A stretch of DNA of 64,000 nucleotides from Amylostereum areolatum (GCA_012932865.1 SAXG01000027.1:124001-188000), one strand, 5' to 3'. Positions 1 through 10,583 are shown, counted from the first letter of the stretch. Numbers and translations are program-made. The notes: a model not told the origin generated them from the sequence alone.

Positions 1-88
1 TCGAAATCTCTCACTGTTCTTACTTATCCACCTCATGTGTTTGTTGTCTTCCAGTGTGTATCCCCATAGCGCGTGAGCTTCGTCCAGC

Positions 89-639
89 ATGCGGTCCCCC
101 CCGCGAACCCACAGTCTGAAACTTCATTTAACAGTGGGTTGCACCACCAGGATCAAGTCAGAGGGCGATGCGAGCCCTCGTATCTGCCCAAGATGCCATA
201 ACAGTGCGTCCGGATTCGATTCGCCCCAGCGCTTGCCTAGTCCACGATCTCGCCATCCCTGACCGCCGCTTCCTTCCTCGTGCTTCCCCATCCAGCTTCG
301 GCGATCTCGGCCAAGTCGCGCACTTGGTTCGAGTTCTGCTTCGTGCCCCTCATCCCGCTGAACAAGAGACACCTTTGGGTATGCGGGATTTGTCAGTGGT
401 CCGCTCCCATGCAGCAAGGGTGCGTTTCGTCCTGTTCTCTTTTCCCCTTCCTACAGTCTTTCATCTCCGATTCTCCGCAACTCACGCGGGTACGTGATTG
501 CAGATGGGAGCCTCAGCTGGCCGGTCCTGGGTATTCTTCTCAACAGCGGGGTCCTGGTCCAATGCAAGGCAGCTTCCAGCCTGGCTATCAACCAGAATAT
601 CTTCCCCAGTCGCCGCCTCCTGCTTCGGGCAAGCGATAA
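89..639 (+). CDS. Small zinc-ribbon protein with Pro/Gly/Tyr-rich tail
   Basis: Three exons join to one frame: about 89-203, 296-419 and 504-639 (introns of 92 and 84 nt, both with gtgcgt donors). The protein has a CPRCHN knuckle, then an aromatic stretch (TWFEFCFVPLIPL), then a second knuckle CGICQW. It ends in a WEPQ segment and a tail rich in Pro, Gly, Gln and Tyr (GYQPEYLPQ). The two C-x2-C pairs about 30 residues apart indicate one zinc ribbon. The arrangement resembles small fungal zinc-ribbon proteins of unknown function. The ATG at 89 is open into the first knuckle, but the stretch before VGCTTR is not conserved-looking, so a further 5' exon near or beyond the window edge is possible. 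No catalytic residues are evident; the function is not known. Confidence 0.7.
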
Positions 640-770
640 TGGTTTGCTTCGGACATGTCTGTATTGTCTGACCCCTCCATGTACATAGCCCTTTCGCGTT
701 TCCGGGTTGATCATACCTTCTCGCACGCCTTGTATCAACAACATGCACCTGTTTATCTCACGCTTTGTAT

Positions 771-2543
771 TCAATGGCTTCTACACGCTGGGAGCGTCCT
801 ACGGAAAACAAGTACCAGCCATGCGATCGCCCCTCCAACGATAAAAGCAACAACTAGCACCACCCCGCATACGACTCCTGGGCTCAGTGGTGCCGAGCGT
901 GTGTGCGGAGACACAATTTGTTTGATCGAGATGGGCGTATTGGGATCGTGGCCACGCTCCGTTTGGAAGCGTTGAAGGGCGGAAGAGGCATCCGTCAGAT
1001 TGAGCAGACCTATGAGAGGGGGCTTAGTCGGTCGTTGCACCATGGTGTGTGACGTAGACGTTCTACAGGGTATGTGTGAGTATGATTATGGTATGTATCA
1101 CTCAAAACTTCGAGAAGAGCATACCCGAAGAAATGTGTCCCCCAAAATCCAGTCACCGGCGTTGACGCTATTGCTAGCTTGGATTCCACCGGTGCACCAC
1201 CCGTCCGACAAGTTGTCTCCAGCCCAGCTCATGTCCGCGGGATCCACGACGTATTCCTTTTTATTTGCATCATCGCCAAGGATAAACCCGACACTGACCG
1301 CCCGGCTGCACTGCACTTCCCATTGACCTTCTGCAGGTTTTCCTAGAAGCTCCGACGGCGTTCCAAAGAGCGTCGACGTCACCAGAGGGGCCCAAGATAA
1401 ACGTTGTACCAGTATCCAGAACGGCGATAGGTGTTGGCGATCCGGAGACACGAGAGGGGGGGAAGGAGGAAAACGTGGCGCTGCCGTTGACCACAATGGC
1501 GTGCATAGGGAGCTTCCAGTAGTCCGGAGCGGAGGTGGGGCCAATGTAGACGGGGGAATAGACAAAGCCGGCAGTAGAGTTGGTGATTCGCAGGGTCGAG
1601 CTCGCCAATGCTGAGGGAGGAGGCTGCCGAGGTACGGTCTAGTTTGAATGCGAAGAAGCGGTGTGCGTCGTCGAAGTAAGCAAAAATATTTTCCAGGAGT
1701 GTCTTCCCGACTGTAGGACGGTAAAGCCTGCTGTATTCGGAAAAGACAAGCCCTAGGATTCCGCTGGCGCCAATATTGGGCAGACTGAGACCGTCAGTAG
1801 CGTTCGCGATGGCTTGAAAAACGTGATTGAGTTCCCAAGACAAACCAATAGCCACAGATGAATAATGACACACCCAACGCTTGCGAAGAAACTTGGAATG
1901 GCCCGAAAGCGACAGTTTCGAAGCCTATCAAGCCCGATACGGATCCATGAAGGTAATTCAGCTTGAAAGTCTGATCGGTTTGGTTCAAAGAAGAGGATGG
2001 TTTGTACTTCGCCACCCCATCGCAGTCTGCAGAGGTGCAGTCCGAAGAGATGACCCACTAGCCACAAGAACGCATTAGGTGGATATTCCGAAGTAGATTA
2101 AAGAAACAACGGACCAGGTCGGACGACCCGGTGTCGAAGATAACTTGCAGGATTTGGTTTCCGGCGCTGAATGTGATGTTAGACACGACGGACCGCGAGA
2201 AGCGATGCAGCAGCTACCTGATGCGGGCGAGATACGAACTGTAGACACTGTGAGATGTTGGTTGGTATTTTGATGAAACACACGCACTATCCACGTATGC
2301 TTGCCACCTGGACATCTCCACGCTCCTGAATGGACGATGACCGTTGGTGTAGTTTTGGTGTCCGAACTAGAGGGATGGTCATGGGGTGATTGCGTTGCAG
2401 CGCTGTGGCTAAGAACGTTATCCATAATAGGGACCGTAATTGGAAAAGTCGTATAGCGTCGTTTGGAGAGAAACCGCGCGATAGTGAGGGGGAAAGAAGG
2501 CGAGATGGTGTCCATGGCTGAAGAGACAAGGTGAAAAGACAGC
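771..2543 (-). CDS. Membrane-anchored pepsin-like aspartic protease (family A1)
   Basis: The first catalytic motif DTGSSDLW is split by an intron near 2109-2050. The segment after it reads WVISSDCTSADC. The second catalytic motif is DTGTTFILGP near 1400. Between them lie the flap/core segments GSVSGLIGFETV, GILGLVF and FFAFKLDR, typical of basidiomycete A1 proteases. After WILGDTFLR the last exon (to 771) has one hydrophobic helix (VVCGVVLVVAFIVGG) and a short basic tail, so the enzyme is probably a secreted-face protease tethered to the plasma membrane or secretory pathway. The 5' end is unresolved: a hydrophobic stretch (LLWITFLATAL) near 2420 looks like a signal peptide but has no clean ATG in frame, so the start given is approximate. 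The junction before the last exon is also uncertain. Domain identity is confident; the exact exon set is not. Confidence 0.75.
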
Positions 2544-2857
2544 ATAGCAGTTCAGACCAGGCATTGGGCCAAGTCTGAACGGCAGCGGAAGTAGCCAATG
2601 GCGGCCAGTGGCATCTTGGGCCGGTCTGAGACTCCGAGTACGATAGTCCAGACAGTGATATGTACACCCAGATCTAAGGAAGGAGAGGAGAGACGAGCGA
2701 GACGGGACGCTGCCGGTGGTTTGCTGTCACGGGCAATGTGTCACGGCGGTCACTGCCTTGCGAGCTGGCCGGTGGCCTCGCCACCTTGCTCGCCCTTCGA
2801 CCACCATCCCGACCGCCGACCTCCCCCTTTCCCCCTCGACCTTGTCCTTCATCCGCC
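2544..2857. other. Divergent intergenic region, aspartic protease / YPT1
   Basis: About 310 bp between the approximate start of the protease (leftward) and YPT1 (rightward). The half next to YPT1 is C/T-rich (from about 2805), as is common upstream of fungal start codons. No clear TATA box, repeat or RNA gene was seen. Confidence 0.4.
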
Positions 2858-3939
2858 ATGCACACCAGCGAATACGACTATCTTTTCAAGCTCCTTCTCA
2901 TCGGTGACTCAGGTGTCGGCAAGGTACGTTCGTTCCCCACCATTTTCGGCTATCAGCAGCCTCACCGTTCCTCTCAGTCCTGCCTTCTCCTCCGTTTCGC
3001 CGACGACACCTACACCGAGAGCTACATCAGTACTATCGGTGTCGACTTCAAGATTCGTACCATCGAGCTTGAGGGAAAGACGGTGAAACTTCAGATCGTG
3101 AGTTCCCCGTTCTTGTTGATTTACGCAAGTGGCATCGTGGCAACGTCGTCCCTTATCCGTAACCTCATTACCGCCGACTTTGTTCGTTCTATCCATTCAC
3201 GTTCACGGGCTTGGAACGCTTGAACTGTTCTTTCTCCTATCCGTCTAAGGCGAGATCCGCATGAGCTGACCAGGATGCCCTTCTTGGGAACACAGTGGGA
3301 CACAGCAGGTGAGCTCTTTCCTCGTTGATGTATCCCTTAGTCCTTAACCCGCTCCCTCAGGCCAGGAACGCTTCCGCACCATCACGTCGTCATACTACCG
3401 CGGGGCACATGGTATCATCGTCGTTTACGATGTCACGGATAATGGCAAGCTTCCTTCATTTGTAGCGACTTCCCCATTCTTATCTTTACACCTCAGACAC
3501 CTTTCACCAACGTGAAGCAGTGGCTGCAGGAGATTGACCGTTATGCGTCGGAGGGTGTCAACAAACTGCTCGTTGGGAACAAGTCCGATCTTACCAGCAA
3601 GAAGGTCGTGGAATACAGCGTGGCGAAAGTGCGTCTCTGGTCTTTTCGTAACTTGTCGCGACCATTCACATATGTCGCCTAGGAATTTGCCGACCAACTG
3701 ACCATTCCATTCCTGGAGACGTCGGCGAAGAACGCCACTAATGTTGAACAGGCTTTCTTGACGATGGCCAAGCAAATCAAGGACCGGTATGTCGCTTACT
3801 CAGGATGCTCGGCCGGGCTGGGTTACTCACTCTACCTTTCAGCATGGGGTCCACGTCGACAGCGGCTGGTACCGGAAAGTCGTCAACGGTTACGCCGGGT
3901 CAGAGCGTCCAACAACAACAGGCTGGTGGATGCTGCTGA
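2858..3939 (+). CDS. YPT1: Rab1-type GTPase Ypt1 (ER-Golgi traffic)
   Basis: The product is a small Rab GTPase controlling ER-to-Golgi vesicle tethering and autophagy. All G motifs are visible: GDSGVGK then S (P-loop), the effector region [25 protein letters not shown] (switch II), NKSD and ETSAK. The C-terminus [13 protein letters not shown] carries the double cysteine for geranylgeranylation. Exons include 2858-2923, 2978-3097, a 13-nt exon 3296-3308 carrying WDTAG, and one from 3361. The intron 3098-3295 is unusually long (198 nt). At 3450-3510 the expected junction (TDN-D-TFTNVK) fails: joining at the visible acceptor leaves one extra T at 3502-3504, so the model needs either a one-base correction or an odd 35-nt intron (from the GT at 3461). 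Since Ypt1 is essential, an assembly indel is the simplest reading. Identity is certain; exon detail there is not. Confidence 0.93.
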
Positions 3940-4402
3940 ATGACATCTGTATCTCTCTACATTACACTCCTGACGCCTGGGGACATCGTATCGGCGATGT
4001 ATATTACGTCTTTATTCCCGTCGTCGTACCGCTGTTGCCTTGTCTGTCGGACCCTATTCTTACGCCTTACACCCACATGCCCGCCGTTTAGTTTGTCGTG
4101 TTGATTTCCTGTCTTCAGAGCTGATGGGACCAATCAGGATTTTTCGGTTCATGCTGCCTTGAGGCCAAGGGTCCGAAGATGACGAGTTGGGACGATTTCC
4201 GCTCAAGCCTCGAGGCCTGTCGCAAGTCTGGATTGCGGGCAGACGCGCTTCACGTGCGCGCCCAACGCGACGCGTCCGTAAATATAAGACCCCTCTCTTC
4301 TCCGCGATCGCTATTGATCATTATCTCTCCTTCCTTTTCCTTTCTCACTCACCTGCTGAACTCACCCCCCACCTTCGACCACCGACAGATCGTCCAAACA
4401 TC
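3940..4402. promoter_or_regulatory. YPT1 3' region and Argonaute promoter
   Basis: No ORF is supported here. A TATA-like box (taaatataag, about 4279-4288) lies roughly 115 bp upstream of the Argonaute ATG and is followed by a C/T-rich tract (4290-4385). This is the usual layout of a fungal core promoter. The assignment is by position and composition only. Confidence 0.4.
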
Positions 4403-7400
4403 ATGAGTGGACCACCCAGTCGACTTCGGTACAAGGCAGACCAACGCCCATACGGTAAGGCAGGGCGCGCAGTCAAGATTCGCGTCAACGCCTTCGTGAT
4501 CGAGCGTCTCCCTACGACGCCGTTTCACATGTACGATGGTGAGTGATATGCATCTTCTTTGTACATCTCACTGACCTTTTGATGGATAGTTGGTATGTGG
4601 GCCCTGCTGACCATCCCTTGAGCCCATCGCACACCGTCTTGACCTCTTTGCCAGTGATCACCGGCGCCAGCGAGCTTACCGGCCGTCACAAAGATGCGGA
4701 GGCCAAGAAGCTCAATGTTCGCAGAGCATACGAGATCATCCACAGGATGCAGACAGTCGAACATCCCTCTACCTTCAGTCCCCGGGCAGCGTACGACGGC
4801 AATAAGTTGCTCTACTCCATCGTCAACTTGGGAGGGTCTAGGACCGTACGTATCTCCGTGTAGTATGACTTTGTCCTCGAGATCTCGATCCATGATAATC
4901 AGTTCGATGTGAACATGTCGGACCGCAGGCCTGTCGACCCCAATAATAGGAAAGGCGTGTTCACGGTGAAGTTGACCCTTGCTCGGATCTTCAAACCACA
5001 GTACGTGTCTGATCGCATCTACCTCGCGACAACTCACGCATCCAACATGCGCAGACTGTTGAATGCGCTGCTCAGTGGCCAGACCACCGACGAAGACGAG
5101 CATCTAGCGGCCATCAACTTTCTGCAAGTCCTGCTCCGTCAAGCGCCAATGCAGTAAGTATTTTGACGTTCACCCTCGTACTGGGCGTCGGTGAGCTTGA
5201 CATCTGAATGGCATTAGGAACACCGTCCGCGGTGCACACAACGCCCGCTCTGTGTTCACGGAACATCACAAACGAGACGTGGCCAACTTTCCCCTTGAGC
5301 TCTGGCGGGGATATTTTCAGTACGTCTACATTCGAGGCTCCTTCGTCAAGGATCTCATCATCTCTTCCTAGGTCGGTCCGCCCAGCTGTTAACAAGATGC
5401 TCGTGAATATCGACATGACGGCGGCTGCGATGTTCGTACCACCGTCCACTGTATCCTGACGCCGTCTGCTAAACGCTCGATTTAGGTATAAGGGGGAGCG
5501 CGTGGATTTCTGGGCCATCAGTTTTCTTCACGACCAGAATGCTCGCAGACTGACGCAAATGACCAAGGACTCGCCGGACTTCAAGAGACTGAAGGCCGCT
5601 CTGAAAAACGTTCGCGTGCTCACCAAGGTCCCCGACAACAAGCGAGCTCGTCCCATCAGGGAAATCATCTGTAACGTCGGGAACTATGACTTCTTCGACG
5701 ACAGCATCAACCAAACGACCACCATCAAGGTAAGTATCATGATCCCCCTGCACATTTTGGTACATCGTCCGACTCGTTATTTTCTCCCTCCAGGAGTACT
5801 TTGTTCGACGCCACGGCTACCGACTTCAGAACCCCAACTCCTTTGGCCTTGGCTTTGGGCCTGGGGGTAAAATCGTCGTCCCTGCAGAAGTCTGTGTGAT
5901 CGAGCCCGGACAAATCTACAAGAAAGTCTTGCCCCCTGAGCTCGCTCCTGATATGCTCCGCTTCTCCGCTGTCTTGCCCCACGAGCGTATCGCAGATATC
6001 GGGAACGCCGTCCGCGGTAGTGCAAGTGGCGTCGTTTCGTCCTCTGTTTCTACTTCTGACTTTTTCTACCTCGCGACCAGTTCCTCAGCTACCACGAGTC
6101 CGATTTTGTGAGCCAGGTCGGGATGAGGATCAACCCGCTCCCCATGGAAATCGTGGGCAGACTGTTGCAGCCACCCGTCATTCAATATCGCGACGGCCAA
6201 GCCCCTACGGTGAGTCGAAAAGCTAGTCTGTCGAGGCAGACATCGGTCTAAGCACCTCGCAGAGGAATGACACGCGTGGCGTTTGGAACGTTGTTAACCA
6301 AAAGTTTGTTCGAATCTGGGATGCCCTCGACGTGGGCCGTGGTAGACTTCTCCGGCCTGGATGACAACACCATCGGCAGATTCACCCAAGACCTGATACG
6401 CGCTTGCGGGACTGCGGGTGAGTTTGCTCGTCCCTTGCCCTCTTCATCCTGCTCACCGGCATGCTATCGACAGGCATGAGTAATACCGCCATTCTTCGCT
6501 TCATGTTCCCCTGTCTAACCAATTCCCAGACGTCAACCCCAGCTTCCAGATTTTCCGAGGAAACGCGCACAATGTGCCCAGAGTAGGCCTCCGTTTCTTT
6601 CGCTAGGCGTTCTATCCTTTGATACGTGCTCTCCAGAGTCTGGAAGAGGCCTCTCGTCAGCCTCGACCTGACCTTCTTCTCATCATCGTCCCCGACAGCG
6701 CAGCGCCCGTCATCAAGGGGATCAAACTCTGGGGGGATTGCACGACCGGGATGCGCACTCAATGTATCGTGCGTAGATTCCACCTTCCTTTGGTCGTTTT
6801 TTTTTCGTTTACGATGGGCCATAGAAACGAGGCAAGGTGCCGAGGGCGAACAGCCAGTACCACAACAACGTCGCTTTGAAGTTGGCTCGGATTTACTTCG
6901 CACGTGCTCGACTTGCCACTGAATCGCGCTTGCACCTGCAGAATCAACGTCAAACTGGGAGGCATCAATTCCCTCCCCGGACCCGCCTCTCCCATATCCG
7001 AGGCACTCAGAAAGATACCTACGATGGTCGTCGGTGGGTCCCTCGCCTCCGATGGATCGATCTTCTCCACGTTGCTGATGACCGCCGGTCACCGTCTACA
7101 GGCTGCCGACGTCGGTATGTGGCCGCACTTGAGCTCGGGCGGTAAAGGGATCGGCTCACGCGTTTCGTTTTAGGACATCCTGGGCCCGGCATTCGCGACA
7201 GGCCTTCCATCACCAGCCTCGTCGCGTCCACGGACCCATACATGAGCAAGTACTGCGCGTACACTCGCATTCAGCCCCCTCGCGTCGAGATCATCGAGCG
7301 GCTGGACCACATGATCTACGTGCGTGCGGCCGAGCGTTCCTTGTCGACCCCCGTGCACTTCTGACTCCCCCACCATAGGAGGCCATGCTGAAGTTCGTCC

Positions 7401-8731
7401 AGATCAACAAGGCGCCCCCCCTTCGCATCATCTTCTTTCCGCGACGGGGTCTCTGAGGGAGAGTACGACACCGTGCACAAGGAAGAGATCCCGGCCATCT
7501 ACCGTACGCGGGCCTCTCCTCCCCGCTCCTCCTCACCCCCTCACGCCGTTTTTTTCCACAGGCGCGTGGGCGAAATTTCTCGAGGTCAACAAGAAGCAGG
7601 GGGTTCCCCTGTCCTTGACCTTCATCGTCGTCGGAAAACGGTGCGTGTCCCCCCACCCCACGTCCGTCGTCGCGCACTGCACGTATATCCTGACGGGCTT
7701 CCTCGGACAGGCATCACATCCGCTTCTTCCCCGCCGAGCGGGATCCAAGGTCAGTCCGTCCCCCCAATTCCCTCGATCTCTCTCTGTTTTTATCGTTTAT
7801 TCACGCGCGCGGATTCTACCGGCGGACAGCGCGACGGAGAAGAGCGGCAACGTGCACGGCGGGCTCGTCGTCGATCGGGACGTGTCGACGCCGACCGCGC
7901 TCGACTTTTACCTGCAGAGCCACAGCGGATTGAAAGGCAGTACGTCCGACTCCCTCCCGGCTCCGGGCTGACCCCTTCGTCTCTCCTCCGAACGCTCACC
8001 GGACGCGGCGCGAACAGCGAGCCGCTCGGGCCATTACGTCGTGTTGCAGGACGACAGCAAGTTCTCGATGGACCAGTCCGTTCCTCCCTCCCCCGCTGTC
8101 CTTTTCCCTGTTCGGGCGCTGACGGGGCGTCCTCGCGACACTAGGCTGCAAGAGGTCTGCTACTTCCTCTGCTTCACCTACGCCCGCGCCACGCGCGCGG
8201 TGTCCATCCCGGCGCCGGTGTACTGTGAGTGCTCTTCCTCCCCCCTCCTCCCTCTGCCCTTCCAAGCGACACCACTCAACCTCGTTTCTTTTCTTTTTCT
8301 TTTCTTTCCCCCCCCTTTGGACGGACGAACGTGCAACAGATGCAGACGTGCGTGCTCCGCTTTCTCGCGTCTTCTTTCTGCTGCGGGCCCGTTTGTGCTG
8401 ACGCCCGCGCGGGGGGACGGTCTCGCCGTTGGTTTGAACCGACAGCTGGTGTGCACGCGCGCGCGCCTGTACTTCAAGGACGATCTCGCCTTCTCCGAGG
8501 TGCGTTGCGTCGTCTTTGCCCGCCTCCCCCCCGCACCTCTTCCGATTCCGGGTCCAGGAGAAGAAGGGGGGGGGAGTGCGAAAGGGCTTGGCTTGCAGCT
8601 GCACTGACGCACGCACGCACGCACGCGCACAGGCCGGGAGCGGCGGGTCGCGCGAGATCGACATGGCGGAGTGGAACCGGGGGTTCGCGAAGATCAACGA
8701 GGCGATGGCGAGCACGATGTTTTTCATGTGA
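4403..8731 (+). CDS. Argonaute (ArgoN-PAZ-MID-PIWI), RNA-silencing slicer
   Basis: More than 20 short exons give a full-length eukaryotic Argonaute that binds small RNAs and slices target RNA. In order: ArgoN (VKIRVNAFVIERLPTTPFHMYDVVIT), linker, PAZ (HKRDVANFPLELW, VDFWAISFLHDQN, NVGNYDFFD), L2/MID (EYFVRRHGYRLQNPNS, GGKIVVPAEVCVIEPGQIYKK, VPDSAAPVIKGIKLWGD) and PIWI. Catalytic residues are visible: Asp in ADVGHPGPG, Glu in RDGVSEGEY, Asp in NVHGGLVVDRD and Asp in VYYADLVCTRAR. The tetrad is therefore DEDD rather than DEDH. The protein ends in MASTMFFM, typical of Argonaute C-termini. Exons as small as 3 nt (4590-4592) and 6 nt (6474-6479) are implied. Two +1 disruptions (6308-6311; 7437-7440) and a doubtful junction at 7102 break the frame. 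Everything else splices perfectly, so these look like assembly indels, though early pseudogenization cannot be excluded. Confidence 0.9.
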
Positions 8732-8940
8732 AGGGGAGATCGGAAGAAACAAACAAAAGAACCGCCCACCCCACCCCACCTGCCTCAATCGACCCTTCCT
8801 CTCGTTGCCGTTGTACGATCCGTGGGAGGGGGCGCAGCGCGCCCCCGAGGCCCGAGGCCCGATTTCTTGCTCCCGTGCATCCATCCTATCCACGTTTCAC
8901 TTGACTCACTCACTCGCATCGCTCACTTTACACGCCACCC

Positions 8941-8973
8941 ACGAAACGAAACGAAACGAAACGAAACGAAACG
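8941..8973 (+). repeat. (GAAAC)n microsatellite
   Basis: Six consecutive copies of the pentamer gaaac just downstream of the Argonaute stop, probably in its 3' UTR or intergenic DNA. No function is evident. Confidence 0.9.
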
Positions 8974-9114
8974 CCATGATCTGACGGATGCGATATACGA
9001 TTGGCGATATCATCGACGGAACGACGGGGTTCGATCTACGTATGCCCGTGTTGTCGTTGTAACTTGTGGTTGTTGTCCTTGGGTGTGTGCGCCAAACGTG
9101 GGTGTACAAAGAGA

Positions 9115-9428
9115 GCAAACGCGAACAGACGTTGACGGCAGCGGTCCACCTGCCTAATCAGGCAAGAAGTAGCGCCGCCATCCCGTTCCGCGTCCGGGCT
9201 CGACGACGCGATGCAGCGCGACACGCGTCGTCGTCAGCGCGTCGCGGCCTCGTCCGCGACTCGTTGGCTGATAACCCATTCGATGTGAAGCAGCTGCGAG
9301 AAGAACGACGGGGAAAGCCAACGACGTCTGAGGGCGCGGTCGAGCCCGGACGCGGAACGGGATGGCGGCGCCTCTTCTTGCCTAATTAGGTAGCGGGACC
9401 GCCGCGGCCAATGTCTGTTCGCAATTGC
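9115..9428. mobile_element. Fold-back (long inverted repeat) element
   Basis: The left arm (about 9115-9204) and right arm (about 9338-9428) are imperfect reverse complements of about 90 bp around a 133-bp loop. Inner ends are identical (left ends ccgggctcgac; right begins gtcgagcccgg). Both arms contain gcctaat(c/t)aggcaagaag, as the left arm and as the complement of the right, along with cgccatcccgttccgcgtc. The outer part is more divergent. There is no ORF and no convincing target duplication, so it is best described as a fold-back MITE or long hairpin of unknown family. A transcript across it would form a long double-stranded hairpin. Confidence 0.75.
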
Positions 9429-9840
9429 CCCCCTTCACAGCGCACTGCTCAGTGCAAAACATCAGATACAGAATGTAATATGTTCTATGCATACGATACA
9501 GCCATCGTGGTACCCGCAGATAGCGTAGAAACTCCAGCCCTGAGGCGTCATTTCTGCAGTTTCCAAATCGGGAAAGAGGTCGCGACGCGCGGGAAAAAAA
9601 ATCGATCATCTCAACATATTCTGGAAGCGCTGTAACGTTGCTGTTGCCGTCGCTGTACTTGTACTTGTACCCTTATCCAGAGCTGTGTCCCCCCGCAGAC
9701 GCACTTCACCATCCCAAACTTCGCCGTCGCATTGTTCAATACGCTGGAGATGATGCCCCTCAAGCGTGCATGCGCCGAAACGGCACACGATCGCAGTCCG
9801 TCCGTCCGTCGAAAAGTTGGAATCTGAAACGCGGGCCGCG

Positions 9841-10583
9841 AGGACCCCTGAAAATAGGGGAGGAGGCCGGATTGCCATCCGATGGGATTTGGGCGAATTT
9901 GGGTCCGAAAAACGGATATTCATCCGAAGAATCTCACCAAGACCGCCGGTGGCCGGATTCTTATCCGAAGCTCTTGGGGGGTCCGCTGGCCGAGGCCGGA
10001 TTTTTATCCGATCCAAATTTATGCGTATGTCAGTAGTTTTAGGCCGATTACCTACACATCTCGCCGGCTATTCGAGCACTCATATGTGCTGACATCTTGT
10101 GGCTTTGGATACTACTTCAATCCAATGACGACGGCTGACCAATATGATGTAGAGCTCAATGCGGAGGTGTTCGCGGGTTTTGCCGCGACAAACCTCAATC
10201 TAGCTGTCGCCGAATTGGCCGAGGCTGAAGGAAAGGCTGGGAGAGATGAGGAGAAGACCAGCTGGTGCTTAGCACTTACTACTTAGTCACTCATAGAAAC
10301 GGCACGTCGTTTTTGAAACCAAACGCACAAGAAATCAAGGCTTTTTGAGGCCGGATACACGAATCCGACAATTTTGGGGGAGTTTTGAGGCTAGATACGG
10401 GAATCCGACGATATTTTGGTCAGTCTTAGGCCGGATCGCCCATCCGACCGAAACCGAGGTCCGTGGCCGAAAAATCGGATTTTATCCTATGAAAAAGAGC
10501 CAAGTTAGGCCGGATTATCTTGTGGTCCAAACCAAAATTTTCGGAAACCGTATCCGGCCTCCTCCCCTATTTTCAGGGGTCCT
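9841..10583. mobile_element. 743-bp MITE with perfect 32-bp TIRs and 8-bp TSD (hAT-like)
   Basis: The left terminus 9841-9872 begins aggacccctgaaaatagg and ends aggccggat. Its exact reverse complement is at 10552-10583. The 8 bp gggccgcg flank both ends directly (9833-9840 and 10584-10591), a perfect target-site duplication. Inside are many short ccggat/atccg motifs in both orientations (for example near 9869, 9950, 9990, 10350 and 10430), i.e. subterminal repeats of the kind bound by transposases. No transposase ORF exists, so it is non-autonomous. An 8-bp TSD points to the hAT superfamily; the terminal bases are not the commonest hAT ends, so the family is an inference. Confidence 0.85.

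Noticed and set aside
3098..3295. Possible C/D snoRNA in the long YPT1 intron
   Set aside because: A CTGA box is present but no convincing C box or terminal stem.
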